Below, in pieces: positions 9,401 to 18,557 of a stretch of 64,000 bases of DNA; positions within the stretch are counted from its first letter, which is position 1; each line of letters begins with the position of its first letter. The position numbers and the translations under genes are program-made. Below the pieces are notes generated by a model, which did not search any database, was not told where the DNA came from, and worked only from the letters and a program-made list of their open reading frames with translations. The DNA lies in assembly GCF_000013605.1 (NCBI RefSeq), contig NC_007908.1, forward strand, positions 3,782,001-3,846,000, read 5' to 3'. This DNA comes from Rhodoferax ferrireducens T118. Lineage in GTDB: Bacteria; Pseudomonadota; Gammaproteobacteria; Burkholderiales; Burkholderiaceae_C.

Positions 9401-9444
9401 CCCTTATGCAGCCTGCGTAGAGAACTCCTTAATCAATAGCAAAA
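9387..9444 (-). repeat. Dispersed 57-bp repeat, copy at the ureF end
   Basis: Read on the minus strand it runs from GCTATTGATTAA to AAGGGCTAGGACC and matches the family pattern (A/T-rich start, AGCTGCT-like centre, GGGCTAGAGGCC-like end). It covers the ureF stop and most of the ureF-ureG gap. Confidence 0.7.
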
Positions 9445-9450
9445 CACGTC

Positions 9451-10140
9451 ATGAACACCCCATTGCACCACATCAAAAACCGCACAAAAATCCTGCCGCC
9501 CTTGCGCGTGGGCATCGGCGGCCCGGTCGGCTCCGGCAAAACCACCTTGCTGGAGATGCTGTGCAAAGGCATGCGCGAGCGCTACGACCTGGTCGCCATC
9601 ACCAACGACATCTACACCAAGGAAGACCAGCGCCTGCTGACCGAGAGCGGCGCCTTGCCTGCCGATCGCATCATGGGCGTGGAAACCGGCGGCTGCCCGC
9701 ACACCGCCATCCGCGAAGATGCCTCCATCAACCTGGAGGCCATCGACCGCATGCTGGTGGACTTTCCCGATGCCGACATCGTGTTCATCGAAAGCGGCGG
9801 CGACAACCTGGCCGCCACTTTCAGCCCCGAGCTGTCCGACCTGACGATCTATGTGATCGACGTGGCCGCCGGTGAAAAAATCCCGCGCAAGGGCGGCCCC
9901 GGCATCACCAAGAGCGACCTGTTCGTCATCAACAAGACCGACCTGGCCCCTTATGTGGGCGCCAGCCTGGACGTCATGGCGGCGGACACGACGCGTATGC
10001 GCACCACGGTCAAGGGTCTCAAGCCCTTTGTCATGACCAACCTGAAAACCCTGAGCGGCGTGCAGGAGGTGATGGCGTTCATTGAAAGCAAGGGCATGTT
10101 GCGCAGCGGCGATGCAGCCACGCTGCGTGACGGCCGTTGA
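9451..10140 (+). CDS. ureG: Urease accessory GTPase UreG
   Basis: UreG is the SIMIBI-class GTPase that powers nickel insertion into urease. The 229 residues include the P-loop GPVGSGKT (24-31), the nickel-binding CPH motif in [14 protein letters not shown], the [15 protein letters not shown] segment, and the base-specificity motif NKTD. It is the last recognisable gene of the operon, and no terminator hairpin with a T tract follows closely. Confidence 0.97.
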   Translation: MNTPLHHIKNRTKILPPLRVGIGGPVGSGKTTLLEMLCKGMRERYDLVAITNDIYTKEDQRLLTESGALPADRIMGVETGGCPHTAIREDASINLEAIDRMLVDFPDADIVFIESGGDNLAATFSPELSDLTIYVIDVAAGEKIPRKGGPGITKSDLFVINKTDLAPYVGASLDVMAADTTRMRTTVKGLKPFVMTNLKTLSGVQEVMAFIESKGMLRSGDAATLRDGR

Positions 10141-10508
10141 CCATCCATAGGGAATATCGCCAGCCCTGAATTTTCACGAGAGCCGATGACAGCAAGCCCA
10201 ATACCCGAGTGCGGCTGTCTGGTGTCTGCGACGGTCACAGACTGGAAGCCGGGTGCGCGCCGAAACGATCGGTACGTCAGGTCAGTGCCAGAGGCGGACG
10301 TTCAAACGTCTGTTCTTAATAATCAATGTGTGCGTTAAGTCGAGCCCAAAGTTATGACACACGTTGGCACGCGGCGCAGCTATTGAGCGCCGCATAATGG
10401 AGCGGCTGAGCGGTATGGTCAACCGGGAGCAACTTCATTCAGTGGTTGCAGTTCTTACGAGAAAACGTTGACACTGCTAATAGTCGTGATAGCAACAAAG
10501 GAGAAAAA
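10141..10508. other. Gene-free stretch between ureG and the repeat-protein gene
   Basis: No convincing gene is visible. A perfect small palindrome, GACGTT-CA-AACGTC, lies at 10307-10320 and could be an operator for the next gene. The strong ribosome-binding site AAAGGAG is at 10497-10503. Confidence 0.5.
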
Positions 10509-11144
10509 GTGAACATTGATAGGCCTGGTAACAACAAGGGAACAAGCCTTGAGAAGGCACATGCGGCACTAAAGGCGGCACATGATGCGTGGCAGGCAAC
10601 GCAGGATGCGCTGAGACGCGCAGCGGCGGACAGGGATGCCGCAGCGATATTGGGGCATGCGGATAAGGCACTGACAGCGTCACAGAAAGCGGCACAGGCT
10701 GCGCTGACAGCGTCGCAGGTAACGGCACAGGCGGTACTGGCAGCATCACAGGTAACGGCACAAGCGGTACTGGCAGCATCACAGGTAACGGCACAGGAAG
10801 CACTGACAGCGAAACAGGCAGCGGCACAGGCGGCACTGATAGTGGCACAGGCAACAGCACAGGCGGCACTGATAGTGGCACAGGCAACGGCACAGGCGGC
10901 ACAGGCAGCGGCACAGACAGTGGAAAAGGAAGCGGCACAGGCTCTACAAATAGCGGCACAGGCAGCAGCGCAGGCGTCCGCACACGCGGCTGCACAGGCA
11001 GTGGCACAGGAAGCGGCACGGACCGCGGCTCAGGCGGTGCTGGCAGCGGCAGATGCAGTGGCACGAGCGGAGAAGGCGACAAACGCGGATGGAAGTAGCT
11101 TATCCCTCAAGACGTTTCCACTGAAGAACGTACTTCTTGGCTGA
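10509..11144 (+). CDS. Ala/Gln-rich protein with 11-residue repeats
   Basis: A predicted 211-residue protein starting at GTG, 5 bases after a strong AAAGGAG. After a polar start ([17 protein letters not shown]) it is almost pure alanine, glutamine and small residues. Positions 10674-10904 hold about seven 11-residue (33-bp) units of the type [11 protein letters not shown]. Hendecad repeats of this kind form long amphipathic helices, as in group 3 LEA proteins and some coiled coils. The last residues ([14 protein letters not shown]) leave the repeat. No family is recognised. The complementary strand is also open but only as a proline-rich shadow. Confidence 0.6.
   Translation: MNIDRPGNNKGTSLEKAHAALKAAHDAWQATQDALRRAAADRDAAAILGHADKALTASQKAAQAALTASQVTAQAVLAASQVTAQAVLAASQVTAQEALTAKQAAAQAALIVAQATAQAALIVAQATAQAAQAAAQTVEKEAAQALQIAAQAAAQASAHAAAQAVAQEAARTAAQAVLAAADAVARAEKATNADGSSLSLKTFPLKNVLLG
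10674..10904 (+). repeat. 33-bp tandem repeats inside the Ala-rich gene
   Basis: About seven tandem units of 33 bp, each encoding 11 residues. Three consecutive copies are nearly identical (GTAACGGCACAGGCGGTAC core); the others have diverged. All keep the reading frame. Confidence 0.8.
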
Positions 11145-11347
11145 TGGTTTGAACAAATGACCGCTCCTGGTCGGGACCGGATCGACAGCTTGGTTTTACG
11201 AGTACCCGCTTACGCCGCACTGCTATCCGATGCCTTCCAAAAACCAACGTCGGCAATGGCTCAGATCAGATCTTTAAAAGCATTCGCCGAACACTCATCG
11301 CTGCGCGGTAATAACTGACCAACACGTCTTCGAGTGACTGCAGTTGA

Positions 11348-12147
11348 TCATTTGATTCGGGCACGACCTTCAGCAAAAATAGCGGTCTGCGGCGCTTCTC
11401 CAAGGCGGGCATGGCCGCGGTACATGCCTTCCGTATTGAACGGAAAGCTCAGGTGGCCCTGGGCATCAACTGCGATCAAACCACCTCTACCGCCAAGGGC
11501 GGCCAGGGTTTTCATGACCACTTCGTGCGCCGCAACATCAAGCGTTTGGCCCCCATAGGCCATACGGGCGCAAATGTCATAAGCCACAACGCCACGGATG
11601 AACACCTCACCAGTGCCGGTGCAAGAAATGGCGGCTGTGCGGTTGTCGGCATACGTGCCAGCGCCGATCAGGGGCGAATCTCCGACTCGACCGCAACGCT
11701 TGTTGGTCATGCCGCCGGTTGACGTTGCAGCGGCCAGGTTGCCATGACGATCAAGCGCAACCGCGCCAACGGTGCCCAGCTTGCTGCTCTCAAGCAGTGG
11801 CGCTGCCAACGTGTTTGAGGCACGAAACACCAGGGCGGCACCGTCATGATCCATCATGCTTTTGTCCGTGGAGAGTGCGTGTTGCAGTTGTGTGCGTCGC
11901 GCGTCGGTAGAGAAAAACGCGGGGTCAACCAACTCCAGGCCGCAGGCTTGTGCAAAAGCTTCAGCACCGGCTGCCACCAACAGCACATGCTCACTGCGCT
12001 CCATGACGGCACGGGCGGCACGCAGGGGCCGGCGCACCCGGCTCACACATGCCACGGCACCGGCGCGCAAGGTCGCTCCGTCCATGATGGCTGCATCGAG
12101 TTCGTGCGTTCCCTCGTGGGTGAAAACAGCACCGTAGCCGGCGTTAA
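11348..12147 (-). pseudogene. Isoaspartyl peptidase/asparaginase lacking its N-terminus
   Basis: This is an Ntn-hydrolase of the IaaA type, which cleaves isoaspartyl dipeptides after self-processing. The C-terminal part is well preserved: NAGYGAVFTHEGTHELDAA, the nucleophile Thr in KLGTVGAVALD, TSTGGMTNKRCGRVGDSP and FNTEGMYR. Family members are about 310-320 residues and begin with an IHGGAGT region; here homology starts abruptly at FNAG near 12147, so roughly 60 residues are missing. A TTG at 12175 keeps the frame open. The break is adjacent to the end of the phosphatase gene. A deletion is the simplest reading, and a functional enzyme is unlikely. Confidence 0.75.
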
Positions 12148-12171
12148 AAGATGGCGATGACGGCTTTGGAT

Positions 12172-12660
12172 TCAATCGTCATGATCGATCTCTTCATTCA
12201 CCGCGATGAGAACACCTTCGCAACCATCCTCAATGACGTCGAGCACATGCTCAAAGTCCTGCGGCTGGCCGTAGAACGGATCAGGCACATCCTGGCTGGC
12301 TGGGTCGCTGCAATATTGCGTGAAGTAGTGAAGCTTGTCATGGTATTTTTGCGGGCAGCTCAGGCGCAGCAGCAGCAGATTGCTCTCTTCCATCGCAAGA
12401 ATCAGATCAAATCGTTCAAAGTCATCCGCATGCAATAGCCGTGCTCTGAGACCGGAGAGGTCATAACCCCGGCGCATCGCGTGTTTCTGTGCATGAAAAT
12501 CGACCGGCTCTCCGGTGTTGAAGTCATGGGTTGCTGCCGAAGCCACCCTCACCTGATCAGTCAGCCCATGCTGGATCGCCTTCTGGCGCAGGACTTCCTC
12601 AGCCGTTGGGCTGCGGCACAGGTTGTCAGTGCAGACAAGGAGTATTGAATACGTGCTCAT
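12172..12660 (-). CDS. Low-molecular-weight protein tyrosine phosphatase
   Basis: The 162-residue cytoplasmic enzyme has the CX5R(S/T) phosphate loop near the start (CTDNLCRSPTAEEV) and the general-acid Asp in VPDPFYG near the end. Such enzymes dephosphorylate tyrosine, and some serve in polysaccharide export. No exopolysaccharide genes are nearby, so its target is unknown. Its 3' end abuts the truncated isoaspartyl peptidase. Confidence 0.93.
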   Translation of the reverse strand: MSTYSILLVCTDNLCRSPTAEEVLRQKAIQHGLTDQVRVASAATHDFNTGEPVDFHAQKHAMRRGYDLSGLRARLLHADDFERFDLILAMEESNLLLLRLSCPQKYHDKLHYFTQYCSDPASQDVPDPFYGQPQDFEHVLDVIEDGCEGVLIAVNEEIDHDD

Positions 12661-12793
12661 GTGGAAAAAGGGCTGTTAGGTGGTTGTGGTAGCGATTGTC
12701 CGGCAGAATCGTCACCCCCGACGCGCGTGACTTTGGTGGCTGCCGCTGGACGAGCCGCCAGCCCTTTCATGATTTGCTGTGACAATCACGCCC

Positions 12794-14881
12794 ATGTTTT
12801 TACTCTTTGAAGAAGCCGGAAAATTTATGGCCGGTCGGGTGCTGTCTGAAGCGGAGACGTCTGCGCAGGTGGAATTGGACAGCGGCAAACGGGTCAAGGT
12901 GAAGGCCGCCAACTTTTTGCTTAAATTTGAGAAACCAACGCCAGCGCAGTTTGTGCTGGAGGCGCAGGCGCTCAGCCAGACGATCGAGCTGGAGCTGGCC
13001 TGGGAGTTTGCGCCGGAAGAAGAATTTGGTTTTGCCGACCTGGCGCGCGACTATTTTTCACTGCACGCCACCTTAAGCGAACAGGCCGGCATGCTGGTGC
13101 GCCTGTTTGAGGCGCCGCATTACTTTCGCCGCGCGGGCAAGGGGCGTTTTCGCAAGGCCCCGGCCGACATCATCGCGCTGGCCCTGGCCGCGATCGAGAA
13201 AAAGAAACTGATCGCGCAGCAAACCGAGCAGTGGGTCGCCGAGCTGAGCCAGGGCAGTTGCCCGCAGCCGATCCGCGACCAGCTTTACAAAATCCTGTTC
13301 AAGCCCGACAAAAACGCGCCCGAGTACAAGGCGGTGGTGGAAGCCTCGCGCGCCACGCATCTGGGGCCGCTGGAGTTGCTGATCAAAGCCGGTGCCATCG
13401 ATTCACCGTACCAGTTTCACTGGAAGCGCTTCCTGCTGGAGAACTTCCCCAGGGGCGTGGGCTTTGCCAAGATCGATGCGCCACTGATCAAGGACGAGTT
13501 GCCCCTGTCACCAGCGCGGGCATTTTCAGTTGACGACTCGGCCACCACCGAAATTGACGACGCGCTCTCGGTGCAGGGCCTGGGCACCGGCACCGTGCGG
13601 CTGGGCATCCACATTGCGGCGCCCGGGCTGGCGTTTCAACCCGGCAGTGCGATTGACCAATTGGGCCGCAACCGCCTGTCCACCGTCTACATGCCGGGCT
13701 ACAAGATCACCATGCTGCCCGACGAGGTGGTGCAAAACTACACCTTGATGGAGGGACGCGACTGCCCGGCGGTGTCGCTGTATGTGACGCTGGACGAAGC
13801 CACGCTGGAGATCAAGAGTACCGAGACGCAACTGGAGCGGGTGCACATCGGTGCCAATCTGCGCCATGACCAGCTGGACGCCATCGTCACCACCGAATGG
13901 CTGGAAGACCCCGGCTTTATGCATGAAATGGACCCCCAGCCCTTACAGCATAAGCGTGAGCAGCTCTCATTTTTATACCGCTTGGCGAATGACCTGAAAG
14001 CCAAACGCGAAGTGGTGCGGGGCAAACCGGAGAACTTCAACCGGCCCGATTACAACTTCAAGCTGGTGGGCAATGACGGGGCCGAGCCGCAGGGCACCGA
14101 GCAGGTGCAGATCAGCACCCGCCAGCGCGGCGCGCCGCTGGACCTGATTGTCTCCGAGGCCATGATTCTGGCCAACAGCACCTGGGGCAGCTGGATGGCG
14201 GAGCTGGGGGTGCCCGGCATTTACCGCAGTCAGGCCTCGATGTTGCCGGGCGTCAAGGTGCGCATGGGCACCCGCTCCTTGCCCCATGCCGGCCTGGGTG
14301 TCAAAAGCTATGCCTGGAGCAGCTCGCCGCTGCGCCGTTACGTCGACCTGGTCAACCAGTGGCAAATCATTGCCTGCGCCCGCCACGGTAAAACCGCCGC
14401 CTTGGCCGCGCCCTTCAAGCCCAAAGACGCCGAGCTGTTTTCGATCATTTCCGGCTTTGATGCCGCCTACTTTGCCTACAACAGCTTTCAGGGTGCGATG
14501 GAGCGCTTCTGGACGCTCAAATACGTGCAGCAGCAAGGCATTGTCGAAATTGAAGCCACGCTGTTCAAGGACAACCTGGTGCGCGCCGACCACCTGCCGC
14601 TGGTGCTGCCGGTGATGGGTGCGCAAGGCTTGCCACGCGGGGCCCGGGTGCGGGTCAAACTCGGAGACATTGACGAGGTGTCGCTGGACGTGCATGGCAC
14701 CGTGATCGAGCGGCTTGACCTGCCGCTTGAGACCGAGGCCGAGATCGAGGCCGACGAAGAAGACGATCTCACGGTCGCCGGCCCGATTGCCATTGCCGTT
14801 GACATGAGCGAGCCCGCCGCCGACAGCCTTGAAAATGGCAGCAACCCGGCCCAGGCCGCCGCCGACAACCCTGCCCCGTGA
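12794..14881 (+). CDS. RNB-domain (RNase II family) exoribonuclease
   Basis: A 695-residue protein of the RNase II/R superfamily, which degrades RNA 3' to 5'. The catalytic RNB domain has the acidic metal site in SVDDSATTEIDDALSV and continues through LGIHIAAPGLAF and SSSPLRRYVDLVNQWQ. The ATG at 12794 (MFLLFEEAGKFMAGRV) fits the usual start better than an upstream GTG at 12779. The stop overlaps the next GTG by 3 bp. A copy of the dispersed repeat lies in frame near residues 378-395. Confidence 0.93.
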   Translation: MFLLFEEAGKFMAGRVLSEAETSAQVELDSGKRVKVKAANFLLKFEKPTPAQFVLEAQALSQTIELELAWEFAPEEEFGFADLARDYFSLHATLSEQAGMLVRLFEAPHYFRRAGKGRFRKAPADIIALALAAIEKKKLIAQQTEQWVAELSQGSCPQPIRDQLYKILFKPDKNAPEYKAVVEASRATHLGPLELLIKAGAIDSPYQFHWKRFLLENFPRGVGFAKIDAPLIKDELPLSPARAFSVDDSATTEIDDALSVQGLGTGTVRLGIHIAAPGLAFQPGSAIDQLGRNRLSTVYMPGYKITMLPDEVVQNYTLMEGRDCPAVSLYVTLDEATLEIKSTETQLERVHIGANLRHDQLDAIVTTEWLEDPGFMHEMDPQPLQHKREQLSFLYRLANDLKAKREVVRGKPENFNRPDYNFKLVGNDGAEPQGTEQVQISTRQRGAPLDLIVSEAMILANSTWGSWMAELGVPGIYRSQASMLPGVKVRMGTRSLPHAGLGVKSYAWSSSPLRRYVDLVNQWQIIACARHGKTAALAAPFKPKDAELFSIISGFDAAYFAYNSFQGAMERFWTLKYVQQQGIVEIEATLFKDNLVRADHLPLVLPVMGAQGLPRGARVRVKLGDIDEVSLDVHGTVIERLDLPLETEAEIEADEEDDLTVAGPIAIAVDMSEPAADSLENGSNPAQAAADNPAP
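13925..13979 (-). repeat. Dispersed 57-bp repeat inside the RNB gene
   Basis: On the minus strand the block reads AGAGCTGCTCACGCTTATG, then TAAGGGCTGGGGGTCC, a good match to the family. On the coding strand it supplies the residues around MDPQPLQHKREQLSF without breaking the frame. Confidence 0.75.
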
Positions 14882-15735
14882 AGCTGTCATCCCTCAGCCC
14901 GCTGCAGTTGGCGCTCGGCGCCTCGATTGCCGTGCACGCCGCGCTCTTGACGGTGCGCTTTGTGGATCCGCAGGCCTTCAACCGCGTGTTTGAAGACACC
15001 CCGCTGGAAGTCATTCTGGTCAATGCGCGCACCCAGGAGCGCCCCGACAAGGCACGCGCCATTGCCCAGGCCAACATGGCCGGTGGCGGCGACGCCGAGC
15101 GCGGCCGCGCCACCAGCCCGCTGCCGCCCGCGCTGATCTCGGAAACGGGCGACGACACCGAGGATCAAACGCAGCGCCAACTGCAAAACATGCAGGAACA
15201 ACAAACGCTGTTGCTGGCTCAGGTGAAAAGCATGCTGGCGGCGCTGCCGCCCGCCGACCCGCGCCAGGCCAGCGCGTCGCCCGAGCGCGCCGAGCGCGAA
15301 CAGAAACGCCGCCAGCTGATCAGACTGCTGGCCGAGATTGAGCGGCGCATCAACCAGGAAAACGCCCGCCCCAAAAAGCGCTACATCAGCCCGGCCACCC
15401 GGGAGGCGGTGTACGCCATCTACTACGACCACCTGCGCCGCGCCATCGAAGACAAGGGCACACAGAACTTCCCCGAGCTGGCGGGCAAGAAGCTGTATGG
15501 CGAGCTGGTCATGTCGGTTACCGTTAATTTTGACGGGCAGATTCTGACCACCCGGATCGAGCAAAGCTCGGGCAACCGGACCCTGGACCGGCGCGCTGAG
15601 GCCATTACCCGCAGTGCGGCGCCGTTTGGCGCCTTTTCCGCCGCCATGCGTCGCCGGGCCGACCAGATCGTGGTGATCTCGGCCTTCAAGTTCACGCGCG
15701 ACGAGACACTGGAAACCCGGCTCACATCCCAATGA
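14878..15735 (+). CDS. TonB-family energy-transducing protein
   Basis: A 285-residue protein with a single N-terminal membrane segment (about 9-27), a long charged and helical periplasmic linker (QTQRQLQNMQEQQ, then AEREQKRRQLIRLLAEIERR), and a C-terminal TonB-like domain (LYGELVMSVTVNFDGQI to ADQIVVISAFKF). TonB proteins couple the proton gradient to outer-membrane receptors, but no ExbB/ExbD or receptor gene is nearby. The GTG start overlaps the RNB stop, so translation is probably coupled. It precedes aroE. Confidence 0.88.
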   Translation: MKLSSLSPLQLALGASIAVHAALLTVRFVDPQAFNRVFEDTPLEVILVNARTQERPDKARAIAQANMAGGGDAERGRATSPLPPALISETGDDTEDQTQRQLQNMQEQQTLLLAQVKSMLAALPPADPRQASASPERAEREQKRRQLIRLLAEIERRINQENARPKKRYISPATREAVYAIYYDHLRRAIEDKGTQNFPELAGKKLYGELVMSVTVNFDGQILTTRIEQSSGNRTLDRRAEAITRSAAPFGAFSAAMRRRADQIVVISAFKFTRDETLETRLTSQ

Positions 15736-15774
15736 ATGCCGGTTAAATCAACTCACAGGCCAAACAGCTCAACC

Positions 15775-16611
15775 ATGTCTCTCGATCTTTATTGCGTCAT
15801 GGGCAATCCGGTGGCCCACAGCCGCTCACCCTGGATTCATGCCCGCTTTGCCGAACTGACCGGGCAGGCCATGCACTATGGCAGGCGTCACATTGAACTG
15901 GACGACTTTGCGCTGGCGGTGCAAACCTTCATCCAAGAGGGCGGACGCGGCTGCAACATCACCGTACCGTTCAAATTTGAAGCCGCCGCGCTGGCAACCC
16001 ACACCAGCGAGCGGGCCAGCCTGGCGCAGGCGTCCAATACCCTGACGTTCCAGCCGGGCCAGATCCTGGCGGACAACACCGATGGCGCCGGACTGGTCGA
16101 CGACATCCAGCAAGGCGCCGGGTTTGACCTGCAGGGCAGACGCCTGCTGCTGATCGGCGCCGGCGGTGCTGCCGCGGGCGTGCTCGGGCCCCTGATCCTG
16201 GCGCGACCGGCCAGCATCACCGTGGCCAACCGCACGCTCCCGAAAGCCACTGCCCTGGTTGAGCGCCATGCGGCACTGGCAACGCTACAAGAAACAGAGC
16301 TACTAACGCATGATCTGCGCGGACTGCAGGGCAGTTTTGATGTGGTCATCAACGCCACGATGAGTAGCCTGAGCGGCGCCGGTGTGCCGGTGGCGGGCAG
16401 CACATTGAGGCCCGGTGGCCTGGCCTACGACATGATGTATGGCCCTGCCGCACAAGGCTTCATGACCTGGGCGCGTGAACACGGCGCGCTGCCACGCGAC
16501 GGCCTGGGCATGCTGGTGCGGCAGGCGGCCGAGTCCTTTTTGATCTGGCGTGGTGTGCGCCCGCCCGCGCAGCAGGTACTGGCCGAATTGCGCGCCGTCA
16601 TGCAGCCCTGA
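15775..16611 (+). CDS. aroE: Shikimate dehydrogenase
   Basis: AroE reduces 3-dehydroshikimate to shikimate with NADPH in aromatic amino acid synthesis. The 278-residue sequence has VMGNPVAHSRSPWIHARF, the substrate loop GCNITVPFKFEA (catalytic Lys), DNTDGAGL, the nucleotide-binding LLIGAGGAAAGV and INATMSSLSG. The ATG at 15775 (MSLDLYCVMGNP) fits the family better than an upstream ATG at 15736. A probable dispersed-repeat copy encodes LQETELLTHDLRGLQG. In related genomes aroE is usually followed by mtgA; here lpxC follows. Confidence 0.96.
   Translation: MSLDLYCVMGNPVAHSRSPWIHARFAELTGQAMHYGRRHIELDDFALAVQTFIQEGGRGCNITVPFKFEAAALATHTSERASLAQASNTLTFQPGQILADNTDGAGLVDDIQQGAGFDLQGRRLLLIGAGGAAAGVLGPLILARPASITVANRTLPKATALVERHAALATLQETELLTHDLRGLQGSFDVVINATMSSLSGAGVPVAGSTLRPGGLAYDMMYGPAAQGFMTWAREHGALPRDGLGMLVRQAAESFLIWRGVRPPAQQVLAELRAVMQP
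16284..16339 (+). repeat. Probable dispersed 57-bp repeat inside aroE
   Basis: It starts GCTACAAGAAACAGAGCTAC and is more diverged than other copies. It encodes LQETELLTHDLRGLQ, close to the peptide coded by copies in murG and the Nudix/MBL gene in the same frame. Confidence 0.5.
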
Positions 16612-16639
16612 AACAGGGATGCCTTGGTAAAATCAGCCC

Positions 16640-17563
16640 GTGCTGCAACAACGAACCCTCAAATCCCTGACTCACGCCGTTGGCGTGGGCCTGCACAGCG
16701 GCCAGCGCGTCGAAATCACCCTGCGGCCCGCGCCGCCCGATACCGGCATCGTGTTCCGCCGGGTGGATCTGCCGCAAGTGGTGGAGATTGCCGTCTCGGC
16801 CACCGCTGTCTCTGACACTACCATGGCGTCCACCATTGCCAGTGGCAACGTCAAGGTGCACACGGTCGAGCATTTGATGTCGGCCTGCGCCGGCTTGAGC
16901 GTTGACAACCTGTATGTTGACATCACGGCCGAAGAAGTGCCGATCCTGGACGGCTCGGCCGCCTCCTTTGTGTTTCTGCTGCAAAGCGCTGGCATCGTGA
17001 TGCAAAACGCACCACGGCGTTTTGTCCGGCTGACCCAGACGGTGGAGGTGCGCGAGGGCAGCGGCGCGACTGAAAAATGGGCCCGCCTGGCGCCCTACCA
17101 TGGCTACCAGCTCAGTTTTGAGATTGACTTTGACCACCCGGCGGTGGACGCCACCGGCCAGCGCGTGGTGTTTGACATGAGCAGCGGCTCGTATGCCAAG
17201 GACATCGCCCGTGCCCGCACGTTTGGTTTTACCAAAGACGTGGAAATGATGCGCGCCAAGGGTCTGGCGCTGGGCGGCGGCCTGGACAATGCCATCGTGA
17301 TGGACGACTACAAGATCCTCAACGCCGAGGGCTTGCGCTACGACGACGAGTTCGTCAAGCACAAAATCCTGGATGCCATGGGCGACCTCTATCTGCTGGG
17401 CAAGCCCTTGCTGGCGAACTACAGCGCGCGGCGTTCCGGCCACGCCCTCAACAACCTGCTGCTGCGCGAGTTGCTCAGGCGCACCGATGCCTGGGAAGTG
17501 GTCACTTTTGAAGATGCCGAGCGCGCGCCTCGCGGCTTTGCGCAACTGGCACCGGCCTGGTAA
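16640..17563 (+). CDS. lpxC: UDP-3-O-acyl-N-acetylglucosamine deacetylase
   Basis: LpxC is the zinc enzyme for the committed step of lipid A synthesis. The 307 residues include GVGLHSG, the zinc motif HTVEHLMSA (His74, His78), IPILDGS-like [14 protein letters not shown], the segment [13 protein letters not shown], and the second ligand set in [19 protein letters not shown]. Translation starts at GTG (LQQRTLKSL follows). LpxC normally follows ftsZ in beta- and gammaproteobacteria; here it is on the opposite strand 5 kb away, next to aroE. Confidence 0.97.
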
Positions 17564-17577
17564 GGCAAGGCCCCACC

Positions 17578-17754
17578 ATGCTGCTGATGCGCTGGCTCAT
17601 CCTCTTGCTGCTGCTGGGCGCCGTGGTGTCGTTTGCGTTCTATGCGGCCACGGGTGAGCCACGCTTCAAACGCTACGGCTTGCTGATCCTCAAATGGGTG
17701 CTGCTGACCGGCTTTGGCTTTTTTGCCGTGCTGATACTGGAGCGGCTGGCCTAA
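17578..17754 (+). CDS. Small predicted inner-membrane protein
   Basis: A 58-residue ORF 14 bp after lpxC. It has two hydrophobic helices (about 5-22 and 34-54) joined by a short polar turn with GEPRFKRYG. The tight spacing and codon use like its neighbours support translation with lpxC. No family is recognised. Confidence 0.65.
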   Translation: MLLMRWLILLLLLGAVVSFAFYAATGEPRFKRYGLLILKWVLLTGFGFFAVLILERLA

Positions 17755-17807
17755 GCCGCCAAAGCGCTTGCAGCAAGGGGCGGCGGCCAGTGCAGCCGCG
17801 CGGCCCT

Positions 17808-18557
17808 TCAGCGCGTGACCACCACTTTTTGGTACAGGCCGCCAAAAAAGGTCTGCTTTTCGACCTTGGCCACCGGGATGTCAGCGGGTAGCCAGTCGGT
17901 GATTTCGCCGCGCCACATATCCATCGCAAACGGTTCCAGCGTGGTCAGAATCGGCACCATGATGTAGCGAAACGGATTGACCGCAACGGGACGGTGGTAG
18001 TCCACAAAAACAAGCTTGCCACCGGGTTTGGTCACGCGCAGGGCCTCGGCGATGGTTTTATGCCGCGCCTCGACCGGTTGCTCGTGCAGCAGAAAAAACA
18101 CCACCACGGCGTCACGGCTGGCGTCTTCAAACTGCATGTCGGTGGAGTCCTGCCGCTGCACCGTGACCTGGCGGCTGTCTTTGAGCTTGGTGTGCAGATT
18201 GGTGATCTGTACCGGCGCCACATCAATCACGTCCAGGTGACCGTTCGGGCCCAGGCGCTTGACCAGATACTCGGTGAAGTTGCCATAGACGCAGGCCACC
18301 TGCAAGACCTTGCCGTCGATCACGCTGCCCAGCTCATGCAGGGCCGCGTCGCGCAGACGGGCAAAGTTGCCCCACAAAATCAGGTTCACCAGCCACTGGC
18401 GCTCAAACACGCGCACAGCGTTCGGATGCACATAAGCCCACCAATAGGTTTCCTGCAGATATTTGGGAACCGGCACCGCTGCAAACGAAGATTCAGCCTG
18501 CAGCACGGCCAATGCCGATTCAGCGTCGGCCAACTTTGGAAATTCTTTGGGACTCAC
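17808..18557 (-). CDS. rquA: Probable rhodoquinone biosynthesis protein RquA
   Basis: A 249-residue protein of the class I SAM-methyltransferase fold. The usual SAM motif I (E/DxGxGxG) is replaced by VLQVACVYGNFTEYL, a change characteristic of RquA, which converts ubiquinone to rhodoquinone for fumarate-linked anaerobic respiration. Other matches are the N-terminal TYWWAYVHPNAVRVFERQWL and DAVVVFFLLHEQPVEAR. Rhodoquinone is known in Rhodoferax, which fits the host. The start is GTG at 18557; the ribosome-binding site is weak. An ordinary UbiE-like methyltransferase is the alternative. Confidence 0.78.
   Translation of the reverse strand: MSPKEFPKLADAESALAVLQAESSFAAVPVPKYLQETYWWAYVHPNAVRVFERQWLVNLILWGNFARLRDAALHELGSVIDGKVLQVACVYGNFTEYLVKRLGPNGHLDVIDVAPVQITNLHTKLKDSRQVTVQRQDSTDMQFEDASRDAVVVFFLLHEQPVEARHKTIAEALRVTKPGGKLVFVDYHRPVAVNPFRYIMVPILTTLEPFAMDMWRGEITDWLPADIPVAKVEKQTFFGGLYQKVVVTR

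Noticed and set aside
10674..10904. 33-bp repeats considered as a CRISPR array
   Set aside because: Units are directly tandem with no unique spacers, vary in sequence, and keep a reading frame; no cas genes are present.
10477..11082. Minus-strand Pro/Leu/Val-rich frame opposite the Ala/Gln protein
   Set aside because: It is the mirror of the alanine repeats, has no ribosome-binding site, and the plus strand has an excellent one.
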